DNA from: Mediterranea sp. An20
GTDB taxonomy: Bacteria; Bacteroidota; Bacteroidia; Bacteroidales; Bacteroidaceae
Direction of reading: 5' to 3'
DNA length: 64,000 nucleotides
Assembly: GCF_002160055.1 (NCBI RefSeq)
Contig: NZ_NFJV01000005.1
Span: 1-64,000, forward strand
Below are positions 7,753-17,070 of this stretch, in pieces. How positions within the stretch are numbered: the first letter of the stretch is position 1; every line of letters begins with the position of its first letter. Below the pieces are notes generated by a model that was given only the letters and a program-made list of their open reading frames with translations, was not told the DNA's origin and did not search any database. A program made the translations under genes and the position numbers.

Positions 7753-8979
7753 ATGACTAATATGTTGAAAGGAAAGAAAATCGTGCTGGGCATCACTGGA
7801 AGTATAGCTGCTTATAAAGCATGTTATATTATTCGGGGGCTGATAAAAAAAGGGGCTGAAGTGCAAGTGGTTATAACACCGGCAGGCAAAGAGTTTATTA
7901 CTCCTATTACTTTGTCGGCACTTACCAGCAAACCGGTTATCAGTGAGTTTTTTGCCCAGCGTGACGGTACATGGAATAGTCACGTTGATATTGGCTTATG
8001 GGCTGATGCTATGCTTATTGCTCCGGCTACGGCATCTACTATTGGTAAAATGGCTCATGGTGTTGCCGACAATATGTTGATAACAACCTATCTTTCCATG
8101 AAAGCTCCAGTTTTTGTAGCACCGGCAATGGATTTGGATATGTATGCCCATCCTTCTACGCAGGCTAATTTAGATAGGCTCCGTTCTTGGGGAAATCACA
8201 TCATTGAACCGGGAACCGGAGAATTGGCCAGCCATCTTGTAGGTAAAGGCCGGATGGAAGAGCCGGAAAATATTATTCTTTGTCTGGAGGAGTATTTTGC
8301 TGGTCGTGGAGGAGATTTGCTGGGGAAAACAGTTCTAATAACGGCGGGGCCTACTTATGAGAAGATAGATCCGGTTCGTTTCATTGGCAATTATTCGTCG
8401 GGGAAAATGGGCATAGCCATTGCCGATGAATGTGCGGCCCGTGGTGCCAAGGTCATTTTGGTGAGTGGTCCGATGCTGCAAGTTACGCATTTCCCTATGT
8501 ACAGGCATTGTCGTGTAGAGTCTGCTGCAGAAATGTATGATGCCTCAGTAGCGGCTTTTGCAGAAGCAGATGCAGCCATTATGACAGCAGCCGTAGCAGA
8601 TTATACGCCAGCTCACGTTGAGATGGAAAAAATGAAGCGTGAAAAGACTGGAGATCTTTTATTGGCGTTGAAACCTACGCGCGACATAGCAGCTTCACTT
8701 GGTGAATTGAAACGGAAAGATGAACGGAAAGTTTTGGTGGGCTTCGCTCTTGAAACGAACGATGAGACTTGGAACGCTAAAGATAAACTGATGCGAAAGA
8801 ATCTGGACTTTATCGTTTTGAACTCATTGAAAGATGAGGGTGCCGGATTTCGTTGTGATACCAATAAGATCAGTATCATAGACCATAAAGGAAAGAATGA
8901 TTATCCGTTGAAGCCTAAGACGGAAGTGGCGGAAGATATTGTAGACCGGTTGGTAGAAGTATTGAAGAATAAATCCTGA
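7753..8979 (+). CDS. coaBC: Phosphopantothenoylcysteine decarboxylase / phosphopantothenate-cysteine ligase
   Basis: A 408-residue bifunctional coenzyme A biosynthesis enzyme. The N-terminal flavin-dependent decarboxylase half (about 1-190) has GSIAAYKA, the catalytic His in HVDIGLWAD and the APAMDLDMY motif. The C-terminal ligase half begins with KTVLITAGPTYEKIDPVR and includes IGNYSSGKMG and the AAVADYTP stretch. Together they convert phosphopantothenate and cysteine to phosphopantetheine. It starts 10 bases after the exonuclease and recN follows after four bases, so the genes are probably co-transcribed. Confidence 0.97.
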   Translation: MTNMLKGKKIVLGITGSIAAYKACYIIRGLIKKGAEVQVVITPAGKEFITPITLSALTSKPVISEFFAQRDGTWNSHVDIGLWADAMLIAPATASTIGKMAHGVADNMLITTYLSMKAPVFVAPAMDLDMYAHPSTQANLDRLRSWGNHIIEPGTGELASHLVGKGRMEEPENIILCLEEYFAGRGGDLLGKTVLITAGPTYEKIDPVRFIGNYSSGKMGIAIADECAARGAKVILVSGPMLQVTHFPMYRHCRVESAAEMYDASVAAFAEADAAIMTAAVADYTPAHVEMEKMKREKTGDLLLALKPTRDIAASLGELKRKDERKVLVGFALETNDETWNAKDKLMRKNLDFIVLNSLKDEGAGFRCDTNKISIIDHKGKNDYPLKPKTEVAEDIVDRLVEVLKNKS

Positions 8980-8983
8980 GTTT

Positions 8984-10645
8984 ATGTTACATTCGCTTTA
9001 CATACAGAACTATGCCCTGATAGAAAAGCTGGATATCGGTTTTGAACGGGGATTTTCTGTCATTACGGGTGAAACCGGGGCGGGAAAATCTATCATTCTG
9101 GGTGCTATTGGTCTGCTGTTGGGACAACGTGCCGATGTAAGGTCTATTCGGGCAGGAGCTTCCAAGTGCATTATTGAGGCCCGATTTGATATTTCCCGTT
9201 ATAATATGAAGGCTTTCTTCGAGGAAAACGAACTGGATTATGAAGATGAATGCATTTTGCGTCGGGAGTTGTATGCTTCAGGAAAAAGCAGGGCTTTTAT
9301 CAACGATACGCCGGCTCAGCTATCTCAGATGAAGGAATTGGGGGAGCAACTTATAGACATTCATTCTCAACATCAGAATCTGTTGCTGAACAAAGAAGGT
9401 TTTCAGTTGAATGTATTGGACTTGTTAGCTCACGATGAAGAAGAACTGAATGCTTATCAGAAAGTATATAAGGAATGGAAACTGGCTCAAAATGAATTGG
9501 AACAGTTAAAAGAACGGATGACTCGTGACAAGGCTGACGAAGATTATGTACGCTTTCAATGGGAACAATTGGACGAAGCTCATCTTGTCGCAGGTGAGCA
9601 GGAGGAATTGGAACAGGAGGCTGAAACACTGAGTCATGCAGAAGACATCAAGGCTGGCTTGTACAGAGTAGTCCAGGTGCTCAGCAGTGATGAGGGCGGT
9701 TTGCTGACGGGGTTGAAAGAGTGCTGTAATGTCATGACAGGGCTTCAGCAGGTATATCCTGGAGCAGAAGAACTGGCTGTCCGTTTGGAAAGCTCGTATG
9801 TAGAATTGAAAGATATTTCTCAGGAAGTATCTGGCCGGGAAGAAAGCATTGAGTTCAATCCTGAACGATTGGCAGAAATAAATGAGCGCTTGAATCAGAT
9901 ATATACTTTGCAGCAAAAGCATCGCGTAAGTACAGTAGCTGAGTTGATTACTTTACGGGACGAGTATGCCTCCCGGCTGGCCGCGATAACTTCTTCGGAC
10001 GATGATTTGGAGGTTTTGAAACAACGTTGTGAACATTTATATGTGGAAGTATGCCGACATGCCGACTCGTTGACTGAGGCTCGTAAGCGGGCTGCACAAG
10101 AAGTAGAGCTTCAGATGGCTACCCGTTTGATACCTCTGGGGATGCCTAATGTGCGATTTGTAGTAGACATGGGGCGTAGGAAGGAACCGGGTGTACATGG
10201 AATGAATACGGTAAACTTCCTTTTTTCAGCGAACAAGAACGGGACATTGCAGAATATCTCATCCGTGGCTTCGGGGGGAGAAATTGCCCGTGTTATGCTT
10301 TCGGTAAAAGCTATGATTGCCGGAGCTGTGCAATTGCCTACCATTGTGTTTGACGAAATAGATACGGGCGTATCCGGTGAAATAGCCGACCGTATGGCCG
10401 ACATTATGCAGGAGATGGCCGATAATGAGCGGCAAGTAATAAGTATTACCCATTTGCCGCAAATTGCAGCGCGTGGACATACACATTATAAGGTGTATAA
10501 AAAGGATAATGAGACCGAAACGAATAGCCATATCCGTCGTTTGACAGATGCGGAAAGAGTGGAAGAAATCGCCCACATGTTGAGTGGGGCCACGCTGACG
10601 GAGGCAGCATTGAATAATGCACGTGCCTTATTAGGAAAGAAATAA
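8984..10645 (+). CDS. recN: DNA repair protein RecN
   Basis: A 553-residue SMC-like ATPase of normal RecN length. The Walker A motif GETGAGKSIILGAI is near residue 30, a Q-loop and SQHQNLLL follow, then a long coiled-coil middle with a hairpin arm. The ABC signature SSVASGGEIARVML and Walker B VFDEIDTGVSGEIA lie in the C-terminal third, with the H-loop SITHLPQIAA. RecN acts in double-strand break repair by bringing DNA ends together. It is packed four bases behind coaBC and twelve before rlmB. Confidence 0.97.
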   Translation: MLHSLYIQNYALIEKLDIGFERGFSVITGETGAGKSIILGAIGLLLGQRADVRSIRAGASKCIIEARFDISRYNMKAFFEENELDYEDECILRRELYASGKSRAFINDTPAQLSQMKELGEQLIDIHSQHQNLLLNKEGFQLNVLDLLAHDEEELNAYQKVYKEWKLAQNELEQLKERMTRDKADEDYVRFQWEQLDEAHLVAGEQEELEQEAETLSHAEDIKAGLYRVVQVLSSDEGGLLTGLKECCNVMTGLQQVYPGAEELAVRLESSYVELKDISQEVSGREESIEFNPERLAEINERLNQIYTLQQKHRVSTVAELITLRDEYASRLAAITSSDDDLEVLKQRCEHLYVEVCRHADSLTEARKRAAQEVELQMATRLIPLGMPNVRFVVDMGRRKEPGVHGMNTVNFLFSANKNGTLQNISSVASGGEIARVMLSVKAMIAGAVQLPTIVFDEIDTGVSGEIADRMADIMQEMADNERQVISITHLPQIAARGHTHYKVYKKDNETETNSHIRRLTDAERVEEIAHMLSGATLTEAALNNARALLGKK

Positions 10646-10656
10646 TATGTAAATAT

Positions 10657-11400
10657 ATGACAGATAAAAATGAGATGATATTTGGCATACGGGCAGTGTT
10701 GGAAGCATTGCAGGCCGGAAAGGAAGTAGATAAAATCTTGATGAAAAAAGATCTTCAAGGCGATTTGGCTAAGGAGTTGTTGGCTGCATTGAAAGGTACG
10801 GGTATTCCCTTGCAAAGAGTACCGGTAGAACGTCTGAATCGTATTACACGCAAAAATCATCAGGGCGTGATTGCTTATCTTTCAGCAGTTGTCTATCAGC
10901 GGGTAGAAAATCTCGTACCTATGCTCTTCGAGGAAGGGAAGGAACCTTTTTTCATCGCTTTGGATGGCATTACCGATGTGCGTAATTTCGGTGCCATAGC
11001 CCGTACCTGTGAATGTGCAGGTGTTGATGCTGTTGTAATTCCTACAACCAATAGTGTTTCTGTCAATGCAGATGCCGTGAAAACTTCAGCGGGGGCTTTG
11101 CATAAGCTTCCAGTTTGTCGGGAGCGAAATCTGACTGAAACTCTTCGTTATCTGAAGGAATGTGGATTTCGGCTTATTGCCGCGACGGAGAAAGGTGATT
11201 ACGATTATTCGAAGGCAGATTATAAAGGTCCTTTGTGTCTTATTATGGGAGCTGAAGACAGAGGAGTTTCCTATGACAATTTGGCTTTATGTGATGAATG
11301 GGTGCGTATTCCTATGCGGGGCACCATTGAGTCGCTCAACGTGTCGGTTGCCGCAGGAGTCCTTATTTATGAAGCAGTAAAACAAAGAATAGTTGAATGA
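10657..11400 (+). CDS. rlmB: 23S rRNA 2'-O-ribose methyltransferase, RlmB/TrmH family
   Basis: A 247-residue SPOUT methyltransferase. The N-terminal substrate-binding domain begins EMIFGIRAVLEAL, and the catalytic trefoil-knot domain has the three family motifs: LDGITDVRNFGAIART, LIMGAEDRGVS and IPMRGTIESLNVSVA. RlmB methylates G2251 in 23S rRNA; the exact target here is inferred from family resemblance. Its last codons overlap the start of the next gene (ATGA), indicating coupled translation. Confidence 0.92.
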   Translation: MTDKNEMIFGIRAVLEALQAGKEVDKILMKKDLQGDLAKELLAALKGTGIPLQRVPVERLNRITRKNHQGVIAYLSAVVYQRVENLVPMLFEEGKEPFFIALDGITDVRNFGAIARTCECAGVDAVVIPTTNSVSVNADAVKTSAGALHKLPVCRERNLTETLRYLKECGFRLIAATEKGDYDYSKADYKGPLCLIMGAEDRGVSYDNLALCDEWVRIPMRGTIESLNVSVAAGVLIYEAVKQRIVE

Positions 11401-13106
11401 ATATGAAAAAGGCAATATTATTATTCTTATCTCTTTTCTGGTTGATTCAGTGGAGTGTGGCTCAGACACCGAAATGGGTGGAAAAAGCGAAGCGGGCCGT
11501 ATTTTCTGTGGTAACGTATGACAAAAATGACCAGCTGTTGAATACAGGCAATGGCTTTTTTGTATCCGAAGACGGTATCGCTTTGTCTGACTATTCTCTG
11601 TTTAAGGGGGCACAAAGGGCAGTAGTTATCAATAGCGAAGGTGAGCAGATGGATGTAGAGAATATCATGGGGGCAGACGATATGTACGATGTCGTGAAGT
11701 TCCGTGTGAATATTACGTCTAAAAAGGTTACTTTTCTTCCGTTATCCTCTGTTGCACCTGCGGTAGGTGCTCAGGTGTATTTGTTACCTTATTCCACACA
11801 GAAAGATCGTATGTGTGCAGAAGGAAAGGTAAAGGCTGCTGATAAAATGGAGAAGGATTATCTTTATTATACGCTGGATATGCGTTTAAAGGATAAAATG
11901 ATAAGCTGTCCACTTACAACAGCCGAGGGAGCTGTTTTCGGACTGGCTCAAAAGTCATCCGGGCAAGATACGGCTACTATCTGTTATGCTGTCGATGCCC
12001 GTTATGCCATGGCTCAAGCCATTTCCGCGTTATCATATAGCAATACGGCTTTGTCTGATATTGGCATTAAGAAGGCGCTGCCCGATACGGAAGAACAGGC
12101 TTTGGTCTTTCTTTATATTGTTTCTTCAGAACTTTCTCCCGAAAAATACGCTCAGGTGCTTGACGATTATGTTGCCCAATATCCCCAGAGTGCTGAAGGC
12201 TATTTGCGGAGGGCTACCAATCGTTTGGCTCAAACGCAGGATGAGGCTGCTATGCAATTAGTGGAGGCTGATTTGGATCAGGCTTTGAACGTTGCTGCAA
12301 ACAAGGCTGATGTCCGTTTTAACCGGGCTAAGACAATTTATAATTATCTATTAACCAATCCGGCTCAGCCTTATAAGGATTGGAATATAGACAAAGCTTT
12401 GACGGAAATTCGTGAGGCGGTGGCTTTGCAGCCTTTGCCAGTATATAAGCAAATGGAAGGAGATATTCTTTTCTTCAAACAAGATTATGCTGCAGCTCTG
12501 TCTGCTTATGAAGAAGTAAACCGGTCAGAACTTGCTTCGCCTGCCACTTTCTTCAGTGCAGCCCAGGCCAAAGAGATGTTGAAGGCTCCTTCTTCGGAGA
12601 TTGTTGCTTTATTAGACAGTTGTGTGGCTCATTGCCGACAGCCTTATTCTGATGCGGCTGCTCCCTATCTTTTGGCTCGGGCACAAGCTTTGTTGAATGA
12701 TGGACAAGCCCGGAAAGCCATGTTGGATTATGATGCTTATTTCAAGGCAGTGAACGGCAATGTCAATGATGTATTCTATTATTATCGTGAGCAGGCAGCC
12801 TTGGAGGCTCATCAATATCAGCGGGCGCTTGACGATTTGAATAAAGCCATTGAACTGGCGCCTCAGAATATGCTTTACCGGGCAGAACTGGCTGTGGTCA
12901 ATATCCGGGTAGGGCGCAGTGAAGAAGCTGTCAAGGTGTTGCAGGAGGCTTTGAAACTGGATGAGAAGTATGCGGAAGGTTATCGGCTTTTAGGACAGGC
13001 TTACATACAGCTTAAGAAGAATGCTGAAGCATGTGAAGCTTTTGCCAAGGCCAAAGAATTAGGCGATCCCAATGTGGATGCATTGATAGAAAAGTATTGT
13101 AAATAG
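11397..13106 (+). CDS. Exported trypsin-fold protein without catalytic triad, plus TPR repeats
   Basis: A 569-residue exported protein. A signal peptide (MKKAILLFLSLFWLI...VAQ) precedes a domain laid out like an HtrA-type serine protease (about 25-215), with NTGNGFFVSEDGIALSD. Where HtrA has His the sequence reads ALSDYSLF, and the GNSGG serine loop is replaced by SCPLTTAEGAVFG, so it should not be an active protease. The remaining 350 residues are helical TPR-like repeats, clearest near the C-terminus (ALDDLNKAIELAPQN, AVKVLQEALKLDEKYAEGY). A scaffolding role at the envelope is inferred. ATG 11397 overlaps the rlmB stop; MKK at 11403 is an alternative start. Confidence 0.75.
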   Translation: MNMKKAILLFLSLFWLIQWSVAQTPKWVEKAKRAVFSVVTYDKNDQLLNTGNGFFVSEDGIALSDYSLFKGAQRAVVINSEGEQMDVENIMGADDMYDVVKFRVNITSKKVTFLPLSSVAPAVGAQVYLLPYSTQKDRMCAEGKVKAADKMEKDYLYYTLDMRLKDKMISCPLTTAEGAVFGLAQKSSGQDTATICYAVDARYAMAQAISALSYSNTALSDIGIKKALPDTEEQALVFLYIVSSELSPEKYAQVLDDYVAQYPQSAEGYLRRATNRLAQTQDEAAMQLVEADLDQALNVAANKADVRFNRAKTIYNYLLTNPAQPYKDWNIDKALTEIREAVALQPLPVYKQMEGDILFFKQDYAAALSAYEEVNRSELASPATFFSAAQAKEMLKAPSSEIVALLDSCVAHCRQPYSDAAAPYLLARAQALLNDGQARKAMLDYDAYFKAVNGNVNDVFYYYREQAALEAHQYQRALDDLNKAIELAPQNMLYRAELAVVNIRVGRSEEAVKVLQEALKLDEKYAEGYRLLGQAYIQLKKNAEACEAFAKAKELGDPNVDALIEKYCK

Positions 13107-13156
13107 ATGAATTACCAATATATTTAACCTTTTAAGAAGAAAGGAGAATACAGATT

Positions 13157-13531
13157 ATGAAAAAAGCAATCAACAGTAAGAAGGCGCCGGGAGCTATCGG
13201 CCCTTACAGCCAGGCCATTGAGGCAGGCGGAATGGTGTTCGTTTCAGGACAGTTGCCTATCAATGCAGAAACAGGTGAGATGGCTCAAGGAGCTCAAGCA
13301 CAGACGCGTCAGTCGTTGGAGAACATCAAGCACATCCTGGAGGAGGCTGGCCTCACAATGGGTGATGTTGTGAAAACCACCGTATTCCTCGAGGATATGT
13401 CGTTGTTTGGCGAGATGAACGAGGTTTATGCCACGTATTTTGAAGCACCTTTCCCCGCCCGTTCAGCCGTAGCTGTCGATGCACTGCCCAAGGGTGCGTC
13501 AGTAGAGATTGAGTGCATTGCGGTTCGATAA
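13157..13531 (+). CDS. ridA: RidA family enamine/imine deaminase
   Basis: A 124-residue protein with the full RidA/YjgF signature: GAIGPYSQAIEAGG at the start, VFVSGQLPI and, at the end, PARSAVAVDALPKGASVEIECIA with the substrate-binding Arg. RidA hydrolyses reactive 2-aminoacrylate made by PLP enzymes. An AAGGAG ribosome-binding sequence, unusually strong for this phylum, lies about ten bases before the ATG. Its 3' end overlaps the convergent folC gene by 33 bases. Confidence 0.95.
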   Translation: MKKAINSKKAPGAIGPYSQAIEAGGMVFVSGQLPINAETGEMAQGAQAQTRQSLENIKHILEEAGLTMGDVVKTTVFLEDMSLFGEMNEVYATYFEAPFPARSAVAVDALPKGASVEIECIAVR

Positions 13532-14755
13532 AAGGTCGGCCACAACAAACGTACTGCCTCCTACGAAGATAAAGTCTTCGGGGAGGCTTCTTTTTTGTGC
13601 AGCGCGTACAGCTGCCGGTACATTGGCAAAGGCTTCTCCCTTCAGCCCAGCTTCTGTTCCCAAACGGGCTAATTCATCGGCAGGCAGGGCGCGTTTCACA
13701 CTGGCCTGTGTGAAATAATAGTCGGCTTCGTGGGGTAGCAGGGCCAGCACTCCGCGGATATCTTTGTCATTCACCATTCCCAGCACGATGTGCAGGCGGT
13801 GGCAGGGTTGCGCCCGGAGTTGTTGGGCTATGTAGGCGATGCCTCCTGTGTTATGTCCTGTGTCGCATATCAGTGTAGGAGAATCCTGCAGCTTTTGCCA
13901 GCGCCCCATCAGCCCGGTCAGTTCCACCACGTGTGCGAAGCCTTGACGGATGTCGTTTTCCGTCAGGCGGTAGCCTATTTCCTTTAGTATCGGCAGGGCT
14001 GTCAGCAGTGTGCGGCGGTTTTTCTCTTGGTAAAGTCCTTTTAGTTCGAAGGAGAGTCCGGGGTAATCATTTTCATGTCCTTCCTCTTCAGCCCAATGTA
14101 TGGGTGCACCTTCTTCTTGGGCTTTTTGGTAGAAAACAGGTCTGGTTTCAGGAGTTGTTTCTCCGATAACTATAGGGATACCCGGCTTGATGATGCCGGC
14201 TTTTTCGCCTGCAATCTGGGCTAAGGTGTGTCCTAAGAACTGGGTATGGTCCAGACTGATGTTGGTAATGATACACAAGTCCGGGTGGATGATGTTCGTA
14301 CAGTCTAACCGTCCTCCTAAACCTACCTCCACTACTGCCACGTCCACTTTTTCATCGGCAAAGTATTTGAATGCCATGGCGGTTGTCAGTTCGAAGAACG
14401 AGGGAGACAAGGGCTCGAAGAAAGCACGTTCCTCTTCTACAAAACGGATAACATAGTCCTCGGATATCGGTTGGCCATTGACGCGAATCCGCTCGCGGAA
14501 GTCTACCAGATGAGGGGAGGTGTAAAGCCCCACACGATATCCTGCCGATTGCAGTATGGCAGCCAGCGTGTGCGAGCAAGAGCCTTTCCCGTTGGTACCG
14601 GCAATATGCAGGGAGCGGAAATGTTCATGCGGGTGCCGGAAGTGGGCATCCAATGCCCGTGTATTTTCCAGTCCTTCTTTGTAAGCGCCTGCTCCAACTT
14701 GCTGGAACATGGGCGCACTGTTGTACAAGTACTCTAAGGTGTCTTGATAGTTCAT
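13499..14755 (-). CDS. folC: Folylpolyglutamate synthase / dihydrofolate synthase
   Basis: A 418-residue Mur-ligase-like enzyme. The P-loop GTNGKGSCSHTLA lies near residue 50, followed by SPHLVDFRERIRVNG, the metal-binding VEVGLGGRLDCTN, and DHTQFLGHTLAQIAGEKAGI. The C-terminal domain has CDTGHNTGG and ends with GSTFVVADLL. It adds glutamate to dihydropteroate and folates. The last ten codons overlap ridA on the other strand. It diverges from phoH, sharing a promoter region of about 100 bases. Confidence 0.95.
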   Translation of the reverse strand: MNYQDTLEYLYNSAPMFQQVGAGAYKEGLENTRALDAHFRHPHEHFRSLHIAGTNGKGSCSHTLAAILQSAGYRVGLYTSPHLVDFRERIRVNGQPISEDYVIRFVEEERAFFEPLSPSFFELTTAMAFKYFADEKVDVAVVEVGLGGRLDCTNIIHPDLCIITNISLDHTQFLGHTLAQIAGEKAGIIKPGIPIVIGETTPETRPVFYQKAQEEGAPIHWAEEEGHENDYPGLSFELKGLYQEKNRRTLLTALPILKEIGYRLTENDIRQGFAHVVELTGLMGRWQKLQDSPTLICDTGHNTGGIAYIAQQLRAQPCHRLHIVLGMVNDKDIRGVLALLPHEADYYFTQASVKRALPADELARLGTEAGLKGEAFANVPAAVRAAQKRSLPEDFIFVGGSTFVVADLLSNRNALNLY

Positions 14756-14823
14756 CTTTTGAAATATTTAACCAGGGAGCCAAAAACCCTTTGTTCCCTT
14801 GGATTGTTTATTTTAAGCAACGG

Positions 14824-14831
14824 CAAATTTA
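14824..14831 (-). promoter_or_regulatory. Promoter -7 box (TAAATTTG) for folC
   Basis: On the reverse strand TAAATTTG fits the Bacteroidetes TAnnTTTG box and lies 70 bases before the folC start. The -33 region is CGTT rather than TTTG, so support is moderate. Confidence 0.4.
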
Positions 14832-14857
14832 GTATTAACTATTTAAATCTAACGTAT

Positions 14858-16183
14858 ATGGGAGCCAAGAAAAACTTTGTGATTGACACAAATGTCATTT
14901 TGCATGATTACAACTGCCTGCAGAACTTCCAGGAAAACGATATCTATCTGCCCATCGTGGTGCTGGAGGAGTTGGATAAGTTCAAGAAAGGCAATGAGCA
15001 AATTAATTACAATGCGCGTGAGTTTGTCCGTCAGTTGGATCTTATTACTGACGATGACCTGTTTACCCGGGGAGCTAGCTTGGGCGAGGGAATGGGGCGA
15101 CTGTTTGTCGTGACCGGCCGTATTGATGCCCCGCGTGTATCGGAATCGTTTCCCGAATCGATTCCCGACCATCGCATCCTGGCTGTGACTGATTGGTTGT
15201 GCCGCAAGCACCCGGACATGAAGACTATTCTTGTCACGAAAGATGTAAACCTGCGCATGAAAGCCCGTTCCATCGGCCTGTTGTGCGAGGATTATATCAA
15301 CGACAAGGTGATGAATGTGGACATCTTCGAAAAGTCCAATGAAGTCTTTGAGGGTATTGACCCGGCACTCATTGACCGCATTTATTCTTCGCGCGAGGGT
15401 ATTGATATTGGCGAGTTCGACTTCCGCGATGTGGTTCATCCCAACGAGTGCTTCATTCTCAAGAGCGACCGCAACAGTGTGCTGGCCCGTTATAATCCTT
15501 TCGACCGCACGGTGGTGCGTGTGTCGAAGTCGAAAAACTATGGCATTGAGCCGCGCAATGCCGAGCAGAGTTTTGCTTTCGAGATTTTGGATGATCCGAA
15601 TGTTAAGCTGGTGGCACTGACTGGCAAGGCCGGTACTGGAAAAACGCTACTGGCACTAGCGGCCGCGTTGAGCCAGATGAGTGACTATAAGCAGATATTA
15701 CTGGCGCGTCCCGTTGTGGCGTTGTCCAACAAAGACATCGGTTTCCTGCCCGGCGATGCCCAGGAGAAGGTTGCGCCTTATATGCAGCCCTTGTTTGACA
15801 ATTTGAACGTTATCAAGCATCAGTTTTCGCCCACTTCGTCCGAACTCAAGCGACTGGATGATATGCAGAAGAGCGGGCAGCTCGTCATCGAGGCACTTGC
15901 CTTTATCCGCGGGCGTAGCCTGAGCGATACGTATTGCATTGTAGACGAGGCTCAGAATCTGACCCCGCACGAAATCAAAACCATCATCACCCGTGCTGGT
16001 GAGGGCACAAAGATGGTCTTTACGGGAGACATTCAGCAGATTGACCAGCCGTATTTGGACAGTCAGTCCAATGGCCTGGTCTATATGATAGACCGTATGA
16101 AAGACCAGAAACTCTTTGCGCATGTCAATCTGGTAAAAGGTGAACGGAGCGAATTGAGCGAGCTGGCCAGCAATCTGATGTAA
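14858..16183 (+). CDS. phoH: PIN-domain PhoH-like ATPase (PhoH2)
   Basis: A 441-residue protein with two domains. The N-terminal PIN nuclease domain (about 1-135) has the first Asp in KNFVIDTNVILHD and later acidic residues in IPDHRILAVT and LVTKDVNLRMKA. The C-terminal PhoH ATPase domain (about 230-441) has Walker A ALTGKAGTGKTLLA and Walker B CIVDEAQNLTP followed by FTGDIQQID. PIN-PhoH proteins are RNA-dependent ATPases/ribonucleases in studied cases. ATG 14858 is used because upstream codons reach into the folC leader. A terminator follows. Confidence 0.93.
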   Translation: MGAKKNFVIDTNVILHDYNCLQNFQENDIYLPIVVLEELDKFKKGNEQINYNAREFVRQLDLITDDDLFTRGASLGEGMGRLFVVTGRIDAPRVSESFPESIPDHRILAVTDWLCRKHPDMKTILVTKDVNLRMKARSIGLLCEDYINDKVMNVDIFEKSNEVFEGIDPALIDRIYSSREGIDIGEFDFRDVVHPNECFILKSDRNSVLARYNPFDRTVVRVSKSKNYGIEPRNAEQSFAFEILDDPNVKLVALTGKAGTGKTLLALAAALSQMSDYKQILLARPVVALSNKDIGFLPGDAQEKVAPYMQPLFDNLNVIKHQFSPTSSELKRLDDMQKSGQLVIEALAFIRGRSLSDTYCIVDEAQNLTPHEIKTIITRAGEGTKMVFTGDIQQIDQPYLDSQSNGLVYMIDRMKDQKLFAHVNLVKGERSELSELASNLM

Positions 16184-16219
16184 TGGCGGGCAAGTATGTA
16201 TGGACATACTGGCAAAAAA

Positions 16220-16272
16220 ATGAGGGTATCCAAACGGAAACAGTGTTCCGCGTGGGTACCCTCATCTTTTTT
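16220..16272 (+). terminator. Terminator of phoH
   Basis: The arms ATGAGGGTATCC and GGGTACCCTCAT pair with one wobble, then CTTTTTT follows, 37 bases beyond the phoH stop. A standard intrinsic terminator. Confidence 0.85.
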
Positions 16273-16287
16273 CGGGGTTGACAGGTT

Positions 16288-17010
16288 TTAGCGTATGAGC
16301 CCGTTCATGAGCGTCAGGCTGAGTGCTATGCCGATAATGACGCAGATGGTGATAAGAAATCCGTTCATGAACCGGGCGCTGGGCTTGGTCTCTTTATGCA
16401 GATTCTGGTCGAAATAGTTTTTGAAGAACAGGTAGATGGCAGGAACAGTGGAGGCTGCCAGAAGTACGTCTTCGGGTATGTGGTAGACGTATATTTTGGA
16501 GAAAGAGATGAGGGCCCAGTGGCAGATGAAAAGTATGATGAGCAGGTTCACCTTGCGCGAGAAGCCCAGCAGCAGACCGATGGTGAATACCGCTACCGAA
16601 CAGGGCATGACGGTGGTGGTCATCATCGGGAATTCCATGCCGCGCACCCACGACAGCAAAGGATAGAGAAAGGGCATGGCGTAGAGCACGGCTACCAGAT
16701 AACTGTATCGGCGGTTGCGTTCGAAAGTCGTGTAGTTGGTCCACAGATCCCACAGCCAGATAAGCGCCAGGATGCCCCAAAAGATGGCAAGGATGTAGTG
16801 GTAGCTTCGGATTCCTCCATAAATCATATAATATACGGCAGCTATCCATCCGTTGACAAAGACCATGTAAGCTTTCATGGTGCGTTTGACTCCCATCGTG
16901 GGACGTCGGTAGAGTAGTATGGTCAGCACGATACCGGTCAGTGTAATGATGCATTGAGCTATCCAAGTACCCCGGTTATATTCGGCAATGGTATTCCAAA
17001 AAGTTTCCAT
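16288..17010 (-). CDS. Multi-pass membrane protein, DUF6064-like
   Basis: A 240-residue integral membrane protein with about seven or eight hydrophobic helices, starting METFWNTIAEYNRGTWIAQ. The opening phrase YNRGTW followed by a helix resembles the DUF6064 family of uncharacterised membrane proteins, but this is a recognition by eye. No catalytic motif is visible. It lies 60 bases downstream of the exporter pair on the same strand and may be co-transcribed with it. Confidence 0.7.
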   Translation of the reverse strand: METFWNTIAEYNRGTWIAQCIITLTGIVLTILLYRRPTMGVKRTMKAYMVFVNGWIAAVYYMIYGGIRSYHYILAIFWGILALIWLWDLWTNYTTFERNRRYSYLVAVLYAMPFLYPLLSWVRGMEFPMMTTTVMPCSVAVFTIGLLLGFSRKVNLLIILFICHWALISFSKIYVYHIPEDVLLAASTVPAIYLFFKNYFDQNLHKETKPSARFMNGFLITICVIIGIALSLTLMNGLIR

Positions 17011-17070
17011 AGGTGGTTTATTGTTTAGTGTTATATAAGTTCGGTGAATAATAGTTATGTATCTTTTTCT

